Part shown: positions 48,557-56,334 of the stretch, piece after piece
How the letters are laid out: every line of letters starts with the position of its first letter
Numbering within the stretch: position 1 is the first letter of the stretch
Assembly (NCBI GenBank): GCA_016195915.1
Contig: JACPYS010000012.1
Location: 62,001-126,000, forward strand
Direction of reading: 5' to 3'
Length of the DNA stretch: 64,000 bases
DNA from: Betaproteobacteria bacterium
GTDB lineage: Bacteria; Pseudomonadota; Gammaproteobacteria; Burkholderiales; SG8-39
Notes under the pieces: model-generated
The model's input: the letters and a program-made list of their open reading frames with translations, nothing else
Databases searched by the model: none
Told to the model about the DNA's origin: nothing
Translations under genes and position numbers: made by a program

Positions 48557-50074
48557 ATGGTGGAGATTCTCTCCTATGGTATCGGCACGCTGGTCGGTTT
48601 CGCGCTGGCGCTGGTGGTGGTGTTCGTCTTCATCCAGGACGTCACGCAGAAAAAGCACGGCGTCCTGCGCAACTTCCCGGTCATCGGACACCTGCGCTAC
48701 TACTTCGAGGAACTGGGTGAATACTTCCGCCAGTATTTCTTCGCCGGCGACCGCGACGAAATGCCGTTCAACCGGGCGACGCGCGCTTGGGTCTACCGGC
48801 TGGCGAAGAACGAGGGCGGGCTCATCGGCTTCGGCTCGACCTACGACCTGCATGCCCCGGGCGCGCTGATCTTCGTAAACCATCCGTTTCCGGTGCTCGA
48901 GGAGGAACGCCTGCCGACGCCCTCGTTCACTCTCGGCGAGAACTACTGCAAACATCCGTTTGAGGCGCGCTCGCTCGTCAACGTCAGCGGCATGAGTTTC
49001 GGCGCGATCTCCGAACCCGCGGTGCGCGCGCTCTCGCGCGGCGCCGCGCTCGCCGGTTGCTGGATGGACACCGGCGAAGGGGGCCTTGCGCCATACCATC
49101 TCGAAGGTGGCTGCGACATCATCATGCAGATCGGCACCGCCATGTACGGCGTGCGCGACGCACAGGGCAATCTGTCGGAAGAGCGACTGATGGAACTCGG
49201 CAAGCTGGTGAAGGCGTTCGAGATCAAACTTTCACAGGGTGCCAAGCCCGGCAAGGGTGGCGTGCTTCCCGGAAAGAAGGTCACTGCGGAGATTGCGCGC
49301 ATCCGCGGCATTCCCGAGGGGCGCGATTCGATCAGCCCGAACCGGCATCGGGACATTTCGAACATGACCGAGTTGCTCGATCGCATCGCCTGCATCCGCG
49401 ACCTCACCGGGCGGCCGGTCGGCGTGAAGACGGCGATCGGCGGCTGGCGATTCCTGAACGACATGGCCGATGCGATCCACAAGCGCGGATTCGAAGTCGC
49501 GCCGGACTTTCTGGTGATCGACGGCGGCGAGGGCGGGTCGGGCGCGGCACCGCAGGCGCTTGCGGATCACATGGGCCTTTCGATCGACGAAGCGCTGCCG
49601 CGCGTGGTGGATGCGCTGATCGAATCGGGACTGCGGCAACGCATCCGCGTGGTGGCCTCAGGCAAGCTGGTGACTTCGGCACGCGCGGCCTGGGCGCTTT
49701 GCGCAGGGGCGGACTTCATCAACACCGCGCGCGGATTCATGTTTTCGCTCGGCTGCATCCAGGCGCTGCACTGCCACCAGAACACCTGTCCGACGGGCGT
49801 GACCACGCACAACAAGCGCCTGCAGCGCGCGCTGGTGGTCGAAGAGAAGTACCTGCGCGTCGCGAACTACGCCAACAACATGAACCGCGAAATCGACATG
49901 ATTGCCCACTCCTGCGGTGTGCGTCACGCGCGCGAGCTGCGCCGCGAGCATGTGCGGCTGGTGCAATCGGGCGGCCAGTCGATCGCGCTCAACATGCTCT
50001 ACCCGTATCCGGAGCCCAGGGGCGCGCGTGAAGGTCGCGTGAGGCTGGCCGAGGACTGCCTGCCGAGCCACTGA
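48557..50074 (+). CDS. FMN-binding glutamate-synthase-like protein
   Basis: A 505-residue membrane-anchored protein: one N-terminal helix (about 5-27, IGTLVGFALALVVVFVFIQ) precedes a glutamate synthase alpha-subunit-type barrel (SLVNVSGMSFGAISEPAVRALSRGA, KLSQGAKPGKGG, DGGEGGSGAAPQALADHMGL, GADFINTARGFMFSLGCIQALHCHQNTCPTG). The last segment supplies 3Fe-4S-type cysteines and the FMN phosphate site. This stand-alone form lacks the amidotransferase domain and its electron donor is not known. Its 3' end overlaps nnrD antisense by 76 bases. Confidence 0.9.
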   Translation: MVEILSYGIGTLVGFALALVVVFVFIQDVTQKKHGVLRNFPVIGHLRYYFEELGEYFRQYFFAGDRDEMPFNRATRAWVYRLAKNEGGLIGFGSTYDLHAPGALIFVNHPFPVLEEERLPTPSFTLGENYCKHPFEARSLVNVSGMSFGAISEPAVRALSRGAALAGCWMDTGEGGLAPYHLEGGCDIIMQIGTAMYGVRDAQGNLSEERLMELGKLVKAFEIKLSQGAKPGKGGVLPGKKVTAEIARIRGIPEGRDSISPNRHRDISNMTELLDRIACIRDLTGRPVGVKTAIGGWRFLNDMADAIHKRGFEVAPDFLVIDGGEGGSGAAPQALADHMGLSIDEALPRVVDALIESGLRQRIRVVASGKLVTSARAAWALCAGADFINTARGFMFSLGCIQALHCHQNTCPTGVTTHNKRLQRALVVEEKYLRVANYANNMNREIDMIAHSCGVRHARELRREHVRLVQSGGQSIALNMLYPYPEPRGAREGRVRLAEDCLPSH

Positions 50075-51531
50075 TTCCAGATTCGGCGCGCCGCCTCGAT
50101 CAGCTCGCCTGCCGTCAGTCCCACCGGCCCGACGCCGTTTGCGGCAAGCGAGTCGCCCGCGCAACCATGCAGGTGTGCGCCCAGAACCAGCGCCGCCTCG
50201 CCGGTGAACTTCTGTGCGAGCAGCGCGCCGAGCATCCCGGCCAGCACGTCCCCCATTCCGGCCGAAGCCATGCCCGGGTTTCCGGAGGTGTTGATGAACC
50301 AGTGCCCGTCCGACGCGGCGAGCACGCTGCCGTTGCCTTTCAACAGCACATGCGCGCCGAGTTTGTCGCGTAGCGCCTGCACGGCGGCGATGCGGTCTTT
50401 CTGCACCTCGGCGATGGTACCGCCGAGCAAGCGCGCGGCTTCGCCGGGATGCGGTGTGATGATCGTATGGGCGGTGCGCCGCGCGCACGCGCCCTGAAGG
50501 TCCTGGTTCTCAGCCAGAAGGTTGAGCGCGTCTGCGTCCAGCACGCAGGGGACATCCTCGGTGAGCGCGGCGCCGAGCAGCGTCTCGGCGCGTTCGCCCT
50601 GTCCTATCCCGGGCCCGACGACCAGCGCGTTCAGCTCGAGGCCAAGCACTTCGTCGGGCCCGCGCAGCATCAGTTCCGGTGCGAGCGGGTCGATGTGCAG
50701 CGCATGGGCGTCGAGCATTCCGCAGTACACGCGGCCTGCACCGAGTTTCAGTGCGGCGCGTGCAGCGAGAAGTGCCGCGCCGCTCATGCCTGTCGCGCCG
50801 CCGAGTATCCCGACCGAACCCGCGTCGCCCTTGTGAAACTTGCGTCGTCGCGGATTGAGCAGGGCGGAAAACAGTTCCGGCCCGGCGATCCATGCGACCG
50901 GCGCCAGAAGCTGGTTCACGTCGAGCCCGAGGTCAGCGACATGCAACGCGCCGCAGTGGTCCGGCCCGTCGAGCGTGAGCAGCCCCGGCTTGTGGGCGAT
51001 AAAGGTGAGCGTATGCGTGGCTCGCACTGCGCAGCCGAGCACGCGTCCCGTATCGGACTCAATGCCGCTCGGGATGTCGAGCGCGAGCACCGGGCAGCTC
51101 TGGGCATTCGCGAATTCGATCAATCGGGCGTAGCCGGCATCGACCACGCGGATGCGACCGACGCCGAATAATCCGTCGATTACGAGTCCCCAACGCAGGT
51201 TGGCAGGCACCTCGGCGAGGATTTCGCCGCCGCCATCCCGCCACTTCGCATGTGCGCGCTGCGCATCGGGCGGCAGTTTCGTCGCGTCCGCGGGCGAAAC
51301 GAGATGAACGCGGTAAAACCATTCCTTGAGGTGGACCGCGGCTTCGTAGGCGTCACCGCCGTTGTTGCCGGGCCCCGCGAGCACCAGCACGTCCTTGCTC
51401 CCGTCGGCGATCAGTCCCCGGGCAAATCCCGCTGCAGCGAGCCCGGCGCGTTCCATGAGGGTCGGTGTGAGCGCGCCGGCGGCCTGCTCGATGCGTCGCA
51501 GGTCTGAGGCGGGATAAATTGGCATGGTCAT
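49999..51531 (-). CDS. nnrD: Bifunctional NAD(P)H-hydrate epimerase/dehydratase
   Basis: A 510-residue repair enzyme for damaged NAD(P)H. The N-terminal epimerase (NnrE) part opens LRRIEQAAGALTPTLMERAGLAAAG and has VLVLAGPGNNGGDAYEAAVHL; the C-terminal ATP/ADP-dependent dehydratase (NnrD) part has SVGILGGATGMSGAALLAARAALKLGAGRVY, TIITPHPGEAARLLG and SGNPGMASAGMGDVLAGMLGALLAQ. Both halves are complete. The 3' end runs 76 bases antisense into the FMN-protein gene, making the tail WLGRQSSASLTRPSRAPLGSGYG, which is outside the folded domain. Confidence 0.94.
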   Translation of the reverse strand: MTMPIYPASDLRRIEQAAGALTPTLMERAGLAAAGFARGLIADGSKDVLVLAGPGNNGGDAYEAAVHLKEWFYRVHLVSPADATKLPPDAQRAHAKWRDGGGEILAEVPANLRWGLVIDGLFGVGRIRVVDAGYARLIEFANAQSCPVLALDIPSGIESDTGRVLGCAVRATHTLTFIAHKPGLLTLDGPDHCGALHVADLGLDVNQLLAPVAWIAGPELFSALLNPRRRKFHKGDAGSVGILGGATGMSGAALLAARAALKLGAGRVYCGMLDAHALHIDPLAPELMLRGPDEVLGLELNALVVGPGIGQGERAETLLGAALTEDVPCVLDADALNLLAENQDLQGACARRTAHTIITPHPGEAARLLGGTIAEVQKDRIAAVQALRDKLGAHVLLKGNGSVLAASDGHWFINTSGNPGMASAGMGDVLAGMLGALLAQKFTGEAALVLGAHLHGCAGDSLAANGVGPVGLTAGELIEAARRIWNQWLGRQSSASLTRPSRAPLGSGYG

Positions 51532-51633
51532 TTTCTTCGTTCCAGGTTGAGCATGCGAGGGCGGGGCTTGAGTATCGATTCACATTATGCACAAACCGGC
51601 CGCTCGATGGCTGGCCGCAGGCCAGTCCCGAAC

Positions 51634-51665
51634 GCGTTGACAACCCTTCAACGCTTATCTATGTT
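51634..51665 (+). promoter_or_regulatory. Sigma-70-type promoter with overlapping inverted repeat
   Basis: TTGACA (51637-51642), 17 bases, then TATGTT (51660-51665) gives a recognisable promoter for the dipeptidase-like operon, ATG at 51701. GCGTTGA (51634-51640) and TCAACGC (51648-51654) are exact inverted repeats over the -35 element, suggesting a repressor site. The core GTTGACAACCC recurs at the hyuA/TRAP promoter near 61790. The rest of the 169-bp gap holds nothing else recognisable. Confidence 0.55.
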
Positions 51666-51700
51666 CATTGTGTCATTCCAATCCGCCCGAGGCCCACGCC

Positions 51701-52681
51701 ATGAAAGCCGCCGAACTTCACCGCGACCTGACCATCTTCGACGGCCTGATCGTGTCGAATTTCAGCCGCGCCATCTTCGAGGACATGCGGCGCGGCGGGC
51801 TCACGGCCGCGAACTGCACGTGCTGCGTGTGGGAGGATTTTCGCGACACGATGAACAACCTGGCGCGCTGGAAGCGCTGGTTCCGCGAGCATTCCGGCCT
51901 GATCATCCAGGTTCACACTACGGAAGACATCGCGCGCGCCAAGCGCGAAGGCAAGACCGGCATCGCGCTCGGCTGGCAGAACCTGACCGGTATCGAGGAC
52001 CAGATCGGCTATCTGGAACTGTTCAAGCAATTGGGCGTAGGCATCATGCAGATTGCCTACAACACGCAGAACCTGGTCGGTACCGGTTGCTACGAGAGCC
52101 GTGACAGCGGGCTCTCGGATTTCGGCCACGAGGTCATCGCGGAGATGAACCGGCTCGGGATCCTGTGCGATCTATCGCACGTAGGTCCGAAGACGAGCGA
52201 AGACGTGATCAAGGCGTCGAAAAAGCCCTGCGCCTACACCCACTGCGCACCGGCTGCGCTGAAGGCGCATCCGCGCAACAAGTCGGACGAGCAGCTGCGC
52301 TTCATTGTCGAGCGCGGCGGTTTCGTGGGCGTCACCATGTTTCCGCCGTTTCTCAAACGAGGTACGGAATCGACGGTCGATGACTACGTCGAGGCGATGG
52401 AGTACGTGATCGGCCTGTGCGGCGAAGACCAGGTCGGCTTCGGCACCGATTTCACGCAGGGCTACGGGCGCGAGTTTTTCGACTGGATCACACACGACAA
52501 GGGCTATGCGCGCAAGCTCACCGAGTTTGGCGACATCATCAATCCGGCGGGCATGCGCGAAATCAAGGACTATCCGAACCTCACGGCGACGATGGAAAAG
52601 CGCGGCTGGAAGGAAACCCGCATCCGCAAGGTGATGGGCGAGAACTGGGTGCGCGTGCTGAAAGACGTTTGGGGAGCGTGA
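51701..52681 (+). CDS. M19 membrane-dipeptidase-like protein with altered metal site
   Basis: A 326-residue renal-dipeptidase-fold protein. Late metal ligands are present: His160 in CDLSHVG, His181 in YTHCAP and Asp250 in GFGTDFTQG. The first motif HxD of true dipeptidases is replaced by FDGLIVSNFSR and the bridging Glu of GxEG is replaced by GWQN (91-94). Cysteines at 39, 41 and 42 (CTCC) stand out. It is probably not a standard dipeptidase. ATG at 51701 follows a promoter. Its stop overlaps the V4R-domain gene. This variant may act on a different imide or lactone substrate. Confidence 0.82.
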   Translation: MKAAELHRDLTIFDGLIVSNFSRAIFEDMRRGGLTAANCTCCVWEDFRDTMNNLARWKRWFREHSGLIIQVHTTEDIARAKREGKTGIALGWQNLTGIEDQIGYLELFKQLGVGIMQIAYNTQNLVGTGCYESRDSGLSDFGHEVIAEMNRLGILCDLSHVGPKTSEDVIKASKKPCAYTHCAPAALKAHPRNKSDEQLRFIVERGGFVGVTMFPPFLKRGTESTVDDYVEAMEYVIGLCGEDQVGFGTDFTQGYGREFFDWITHDKGYARKLTEFGDIINPAGMREIKDYPNLTATMEKRGWKETRIRKVMGENWVRVLKDVWGA

Positions 52682-53214
52682 CCGAAATGGGACAGCCCGA
52701 AGTTTCGATTGACGTCGACGACGACACCGGCACATGGAGCGTCGACGGCGTGCCGATGATCCTCGTGCCGCGCCATTTCTTCATCAACAACCACATCGCC
52801 GTCGAGCAGGCGCTCGGTGTCGAGAAATACGCCGGGATTCTCTTCGGCGCCGGCCGCGAGTCCGCCTATGTGTGGTGCGAGATGGAGGCGAGACGCCACG
52901 GCCTGAGGGGCGTGGAGGTTTTTTACCACTACATGAACCGGCTCTCGCAGCGAGGCTGGGCGCAGTTCGAGGTCCAGTCCGTCGACGCTGAAAGAGGCGT
53001 GGCGCGCGTTCGCGTGCATCACTCGGTATTCGTTCTCCAGAACTGGGTGGGCAAACCGGACAAGGCGTGCTATATGTTCCGCGGCTGGTTCCCCGGTTCC
53101 CTGGAATTCATCGCCGCTTCCGGCGGTGCGTCGCTGAAACTCACCTCCACGGAGATTCAGTGTGCGGCGCAGGGACGGCACGATCACTGCATCTTTGAAA
53201 TCGCGCCACGGTAG
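52678..53214 (+). CDS. V4R (4-vinyl reductase-like) domain protein
   Basis: A 178-residue protein with a V4R-type small-molecule-binding fold: GRESAYVWCEMEARRHGLRGVEVF in the middle and a C-terminal motif TEIQCAAQGRHDHCIFEIA, where paired cysteines may bind metal. Related domains occur in hydrocarbon-sensing regulators and bacteriochlorophyll enzymes. GTG at 52678 overlaps the M19-like stop; ATG at 52687 is an alternative with GGGGAG at 11 bases. Coupling suggests it binds or senses the substrate or product of the M19-like enzyme. Confidence 0.72.
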   Translation: MTEMGQPEVSIDVDDDTGTWSVDGVPMILVPRHFFINNHIAVEQALGVEKYAGILFGAGRESAYVWCEMEARRHGLRGVEVFYHYMNRLSQRGWAQFEVQSVDAERGVARVRVHHSVFVLQNWVGKPDKACYMFRGWFPGSLEFIAASGGASLKLTSTEIQCAAQGRHDHCIFEIAPR

Positions 53215-53285
53215 CTTGCGCCGGTGAGGCGGCGCGCTTCGAACCGGGCGCCGGCGCGGATTGCGGGCCGAGGAGGGAACGAGCG

Positions 53286-54254
53286 ATGCATCGCCGCACG
53301 ATCATGTTACTTGCCGCGGTAGCTATTGCCGCGGCGCCGCTCGGGGCGCACGCGCAGGGATGGCCGAACAGACCGATCCGGGTCATCATTCCCTACCCGC
53401 CCGGCGATGCGGCGGACATCATGGCCCGGATGATCGGACCCAAAATGTCCGAGCGTCTCGCGCAACCGGTGGTGGTGGAGAACCGCGCCGGTGCGAGCTG
53501 GCAGATCGGGCTCGACATTGCCGCACACGCCGCGCCGGACGGTTACACGCTCGCCGTGGGGCAGGGCGGCAACCTGGCGGTCGCGCCTCACACCTACAGG
53601 AAGCTCGCCTACGATCCGCTCAAGGATTTCGTGCCGGTCGCGTTGATGGCGACGAACTATCTCGCGATCGTCGCGAACCTAGACGCACCATTCAAGACGG
53701 CGTCCGAGCTGGTTGCCTGGGCGAAGGCCAACCCGGGCAAGCTCACGGTGGGCACCAACGGAGAAGGCGGTTTCCCACACTTGTCGTTCGAACTGCTGCG
53801 CACGATGGCCGGCTTCACTTTCACGCACGTTCCGTACAAGGGCGCTTCGCAGACGCTCGCGGACCTCGCAGGCGGGCAATTGCAGCTCGCGATCGGGTCC
53901 TACACCAGCCTCTCGCTGCAGGTTCAGTCGGGGCGCGCGCGGCTGATCGCCATCACCAACCCGGTGCGCGACCCGCGCAAGCCCGAGCTGCCGCCGGCCG
54001 CCGATGCGGTTCCCGGCTATGGTTCGCTCGGCTGGTTCGGATATGTCGCGCCGGCCGGAACGCCGCAGGATATCGTGCTCAAGCTCAACGACGCGATCAA
54101 CCGCGCGATGAGTTCGCCGGACGCCGCCGAAAAGATGTCGGCCGGTGGATTGACCGTGGTCACCGGCCCGCCGGAATATTTCGGCGAGGTGATGAGGAAC
54201 GATTACGCAAGGTTCGGCAAATTGGTGCGCGACATCGGTTTTCAGCCCCAGTAG
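53286..54254 (+). CDS. TctC/Bug-family solute-binding protein
   Basis: A 322-residue periplasmic receptor. A signal peptide (MHRRTIMLLAAVAIAAAPLGAHAQ) precedes WPNRPIRVIIPYPPGDAADIMARMIGP, the Bug hallmark, and VPYKGASQTLADLAGGQLQLAIG. Bug proteins bind carboxylates for TctAB or act as sensors. No TctAB gene is next to it. GGAGG lies eight bases before the ATG. It is one of two such receptors in this cluster. Confidence 0.94.
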   Translation: MHRRTIMLLAAVAIAAAPLGAHAQGWPNRPIRVIIPYPPGDAADIMARMIGPKMSERLAQPVVVENRAGASWQIGLDIAAHAAPDGYTLAVGQGGNLAVAPHTYRKLAYDPLKDFVPVALMATNYLAIVANLDAPFKTASELVAWAKANPGKLTVGTNGEGGFPHLSFELLRTMAGFTFTHVPYKGASQTLADLAGGQLQLAIGSYTSLSLQVQSGRARLIAITNPVRDPRKPELPPAADAVPGYGSLGWFGYVAPAGTPQDIVLKLNDAINRAMSSPDAAEKMSAGGLTVVTGPPEYFGEVMRNDYARFGKLVRDIGFQPQ

Positions 54255-54327
54255 GGCGCATAAGTGGTGCACACGGGCAAGGTCAAGGTAGAGTGAGCTG
54301 TCCTGCATTTCCTTCCGAGGTCATCGA

Positions 54328-55254
54328 TTGATCAATCCGTTCAAACCCCTTGAGCTGATCAAGGCCGAAGTGTTCATGTCCATGCCCGCGAAGTTCCGCA
54401 ACAAATCGCGCACCGCGTGGTCCGATCCCAACCGGCAGGGTGCTGAAGTCGAGTGCTTTCTGGAAGGGCCTTCGTTCGATCGCGAAGGCAACCTTTGGTT
54501 CGTGGACATTCCTTTCGGGCGCATCTTCCGCATCACTCCCAAGGGCGATTGGGAACTGGTGACGCAATACGATGGCTGGCCCAACGGACTGAAGTTTCAT
54601 CGCGACGGTCGCGCCTTCATCTGCTGCTACAAGAAGGGACTGCTGGCGCTCGATCCGAAGACGGGGAACATCGAAACGGTGCTCGGGTCGATGTACAGCG
54701 AAGGTTTCAAGGGGCTCAACGACCTTCACTTTGCCTCGAACGGCGATTTGTACTTCACCGACCAGGGGCAGACCGGCATTGCCGATCCTTCCGGCCGCGT
54801 GTTCCGGTTGCGCGCCAGCGGCGCCCTGGAGCGGCTGTGCGCCAACGTGCCCAGCCCAAACGGGATCACGCTATCCACCACTGAAAAGCACTGCTATGTC
54901 GCGGCGACGCGCTCGCAGCAGATCTGGCGCCTGCCCATCATGGCCGACGGTTCCGTGTCCAAGACCGGTGTCGCCATCCAGCTCTCCGGCGGCGCGGCGG
55001 GCCCGGACGGCATCGAAATGGATTGCGAGAACGGACTGCTGGTCTGCCAGCTCGGCGTCGGCGTATGGCGCTTCGACAGCAACATGCTTCCTACGCAGCT
55101 CATTTATTCGGACAATCCGCACCATCACCATCTCGCCAACATTGCCGCGGGCGGCCCGGAGCGCAAGACGCTGTACATCACCGAATCGCTCTCGGGCGAT
55201 ATCCTCAAGGCCGAATTGCCGGTGGCGGGCAAGAAGATGTTCGCGCAGCTATAG
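54328..55254 (+). CDS. SMP-30/gluconolactonase/LRE-like protein
   Basis: A 308-residue six-bladed beta-propeller. Metal ligands typical of the family are suggested by the Glu in ECFLEGPSFDREGNLWFVDI, the Asn of FKGLNDLHFASNGDLYFTD and Asp in GPDGIEMD. Such proteins open sugar or other lactones. It has a TTG start at 54328 (an upstream ATG is lacking). No signal peptide, so cytoplasmic. It lies between two TctC receptors, consistent with a lactone intermediate in this pathway. Confidence 0.88.
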   Translation: MINPFKPLELIKAEVFMSMPAKFRNKSRTAWSDPNRQGAEVECFLEGPSFDREGNLWFVDIPFGRIFRITPKGDWELVTQYDGWPNGLKFHRDGRAFICCYKKGLLALDPKTGNIETVLGSMYSEGFKGLNDLHFASNGDLYFTDQGQTGIADPSGRVFRLRASGALERLCANVPSPNGITLSTTEKHCYVAATRSQQIWRLPIMADGSVSKTGVAIQLSGGAAGPDGIEMDCENGLLVCQLGVGVWRFDSNMLPTQLIYSDNPHHHHLANIAAGGPERKTLYITESLSGDILKAELPVAGKKMFAQL

Positions 55255-55339
55255 GGCACACGATGAAACTCGCTTGTACGCTCGCCTGGCTCGCCGCGCT
55301 TGGTACACTTGCGCTATGCGGATCTCTGGCAGGATCGCG

Positions 55340-56311
55340 ATGAAACGTCTCGAGATGGTTTTCTTTGCTGCCGTCCTGGCTCTCGCCGGATGCACGGCAC
55401 TGGCGCAAGCGTGGCCTTCGCGGCCCATCAAGCTGGTGATTCCGTTTCCGCCCGGAGGAAATACCGACGCTTCGGCGCGGGTCGTCGCGCAGGCACTGCA
55501 GGAGCGCCTCGACCAGGCGGTCGTGCCGGAGAACAAGCCGGGTGCGGCCTCGCGCATCGCCATGGAATCCGTTGCGAAGAGCGCGCCCGATGGCTACACG
55601 CTGATGTACGCGACCACCACCTTCGCCACCAACACGGCGCTGTTCGGCGAGAGCGGCCTTCCTTTCAATGTGCAGCGGGACTTTGCGCCGATTGCGCACG
55701 TCGCTTACTACCCCTACACGGTCATGGTGCGTAGCTCGCTCGGCGTGAATTCGCTGCAGGATCTGGTCGCCCGCGCCAAGCACAATCCCGGCAAGATCGT
55801 CGCTGGGACGCTATTGGGCGGAACCATGCCGAACCTGGCACTGGAGCTGTTTAAGCGCCGGATGGGCGTCGACCTGCTGGCGATACCGTACAAAGGCACG
55901 GGGCCCGCCCTGACGGATCTGATCGCCGAGCGGATCGACGTCTACTTCGAGGGTCGCATCGTTGCCGAGGGCCACATCAAGGCGGGCAAGGTAAAGGTGC
56001 TTGCGCTCGCTTGGCCGGTTCGCTCGCTCAACTCGCCGGATCTGCCGACCTTCGGCGAGGCGGGGTATCCGGGCTTCGAGGCCACTGCCTGGTTCGGCGT
56101 CGCCGCTCCGGCGGGCACGCCGCCCGAGGTCATCGCGCGCCTGAACCGCGAGATCGTGTCGGCTGTGAAGGATCCGGCGATCCATCAGCGTCTGGTGCAG
56201 ATGGACCTCATTCCGACAGGCACGTCGCCCGAGGAGTTCGGCAGGATCATCCGGGATGACACCGCCAAGTGGGCCCAGGTGATCCGCGAGGCAGGCATCA
56301 AGCCTGAGTAA
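55340..56311 (+). CDS. TctC/Bug-family solute-binding protein
   Basis: A 323-residue periplasmic receptor with signal peptide (MKRLEMVFFAAVLALAGCTALAQ; the GC is unlikely to be a lipobox because the Ala-Gln cleavage follows). WPSRPIKLVIPFPPGGNTDASARVVAQAL and IPYKGTGPALTDLIAERID are Bug motifs. It differs from the other receptor in many positions, so the two probably bind different ligands. AGGA before ATG 55340 favours this start over one eight codons upstream. Confidence 0.93.
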   Translation: MKRLEMVFFAAVLALAGCTALAQAWPSRPIKLVIPFPPGGNTDASARVVAQALQERLDQAVVPENKPGAASRIAMESVAKSAPDGYTLMYATTTFATNTALFGESGLPFNVQRDFAPIAHVAYYPYTVMVRSSLGVNSLQDLVARAKHNPGKIVAGTLLGGTMPNLALELFKRRMGVDLLAIPYKGTGPALTDLIAERIDVYFEGRIVAEGHIKAGKVKVLALAWPVRSLNSPDLPTFGEAGYPGFEATAWFGVAAPAGTPPEVIARLNREIVSAVKDPAIHQRLVQMDLIPTGTSPEEFGRIIRDDTAKWAQVIREAGIKPE

Positions 56312-56334
56312 CGCGTCGTGAGGGAGCGCGAGCA

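Noticed and set aside
51701-52681. Straight call as membrane dipeptidase
   Set aside because: Two of the canonical metal motifs (HxD and the bridging Glu) are absent, so the activity cannot be transferred.
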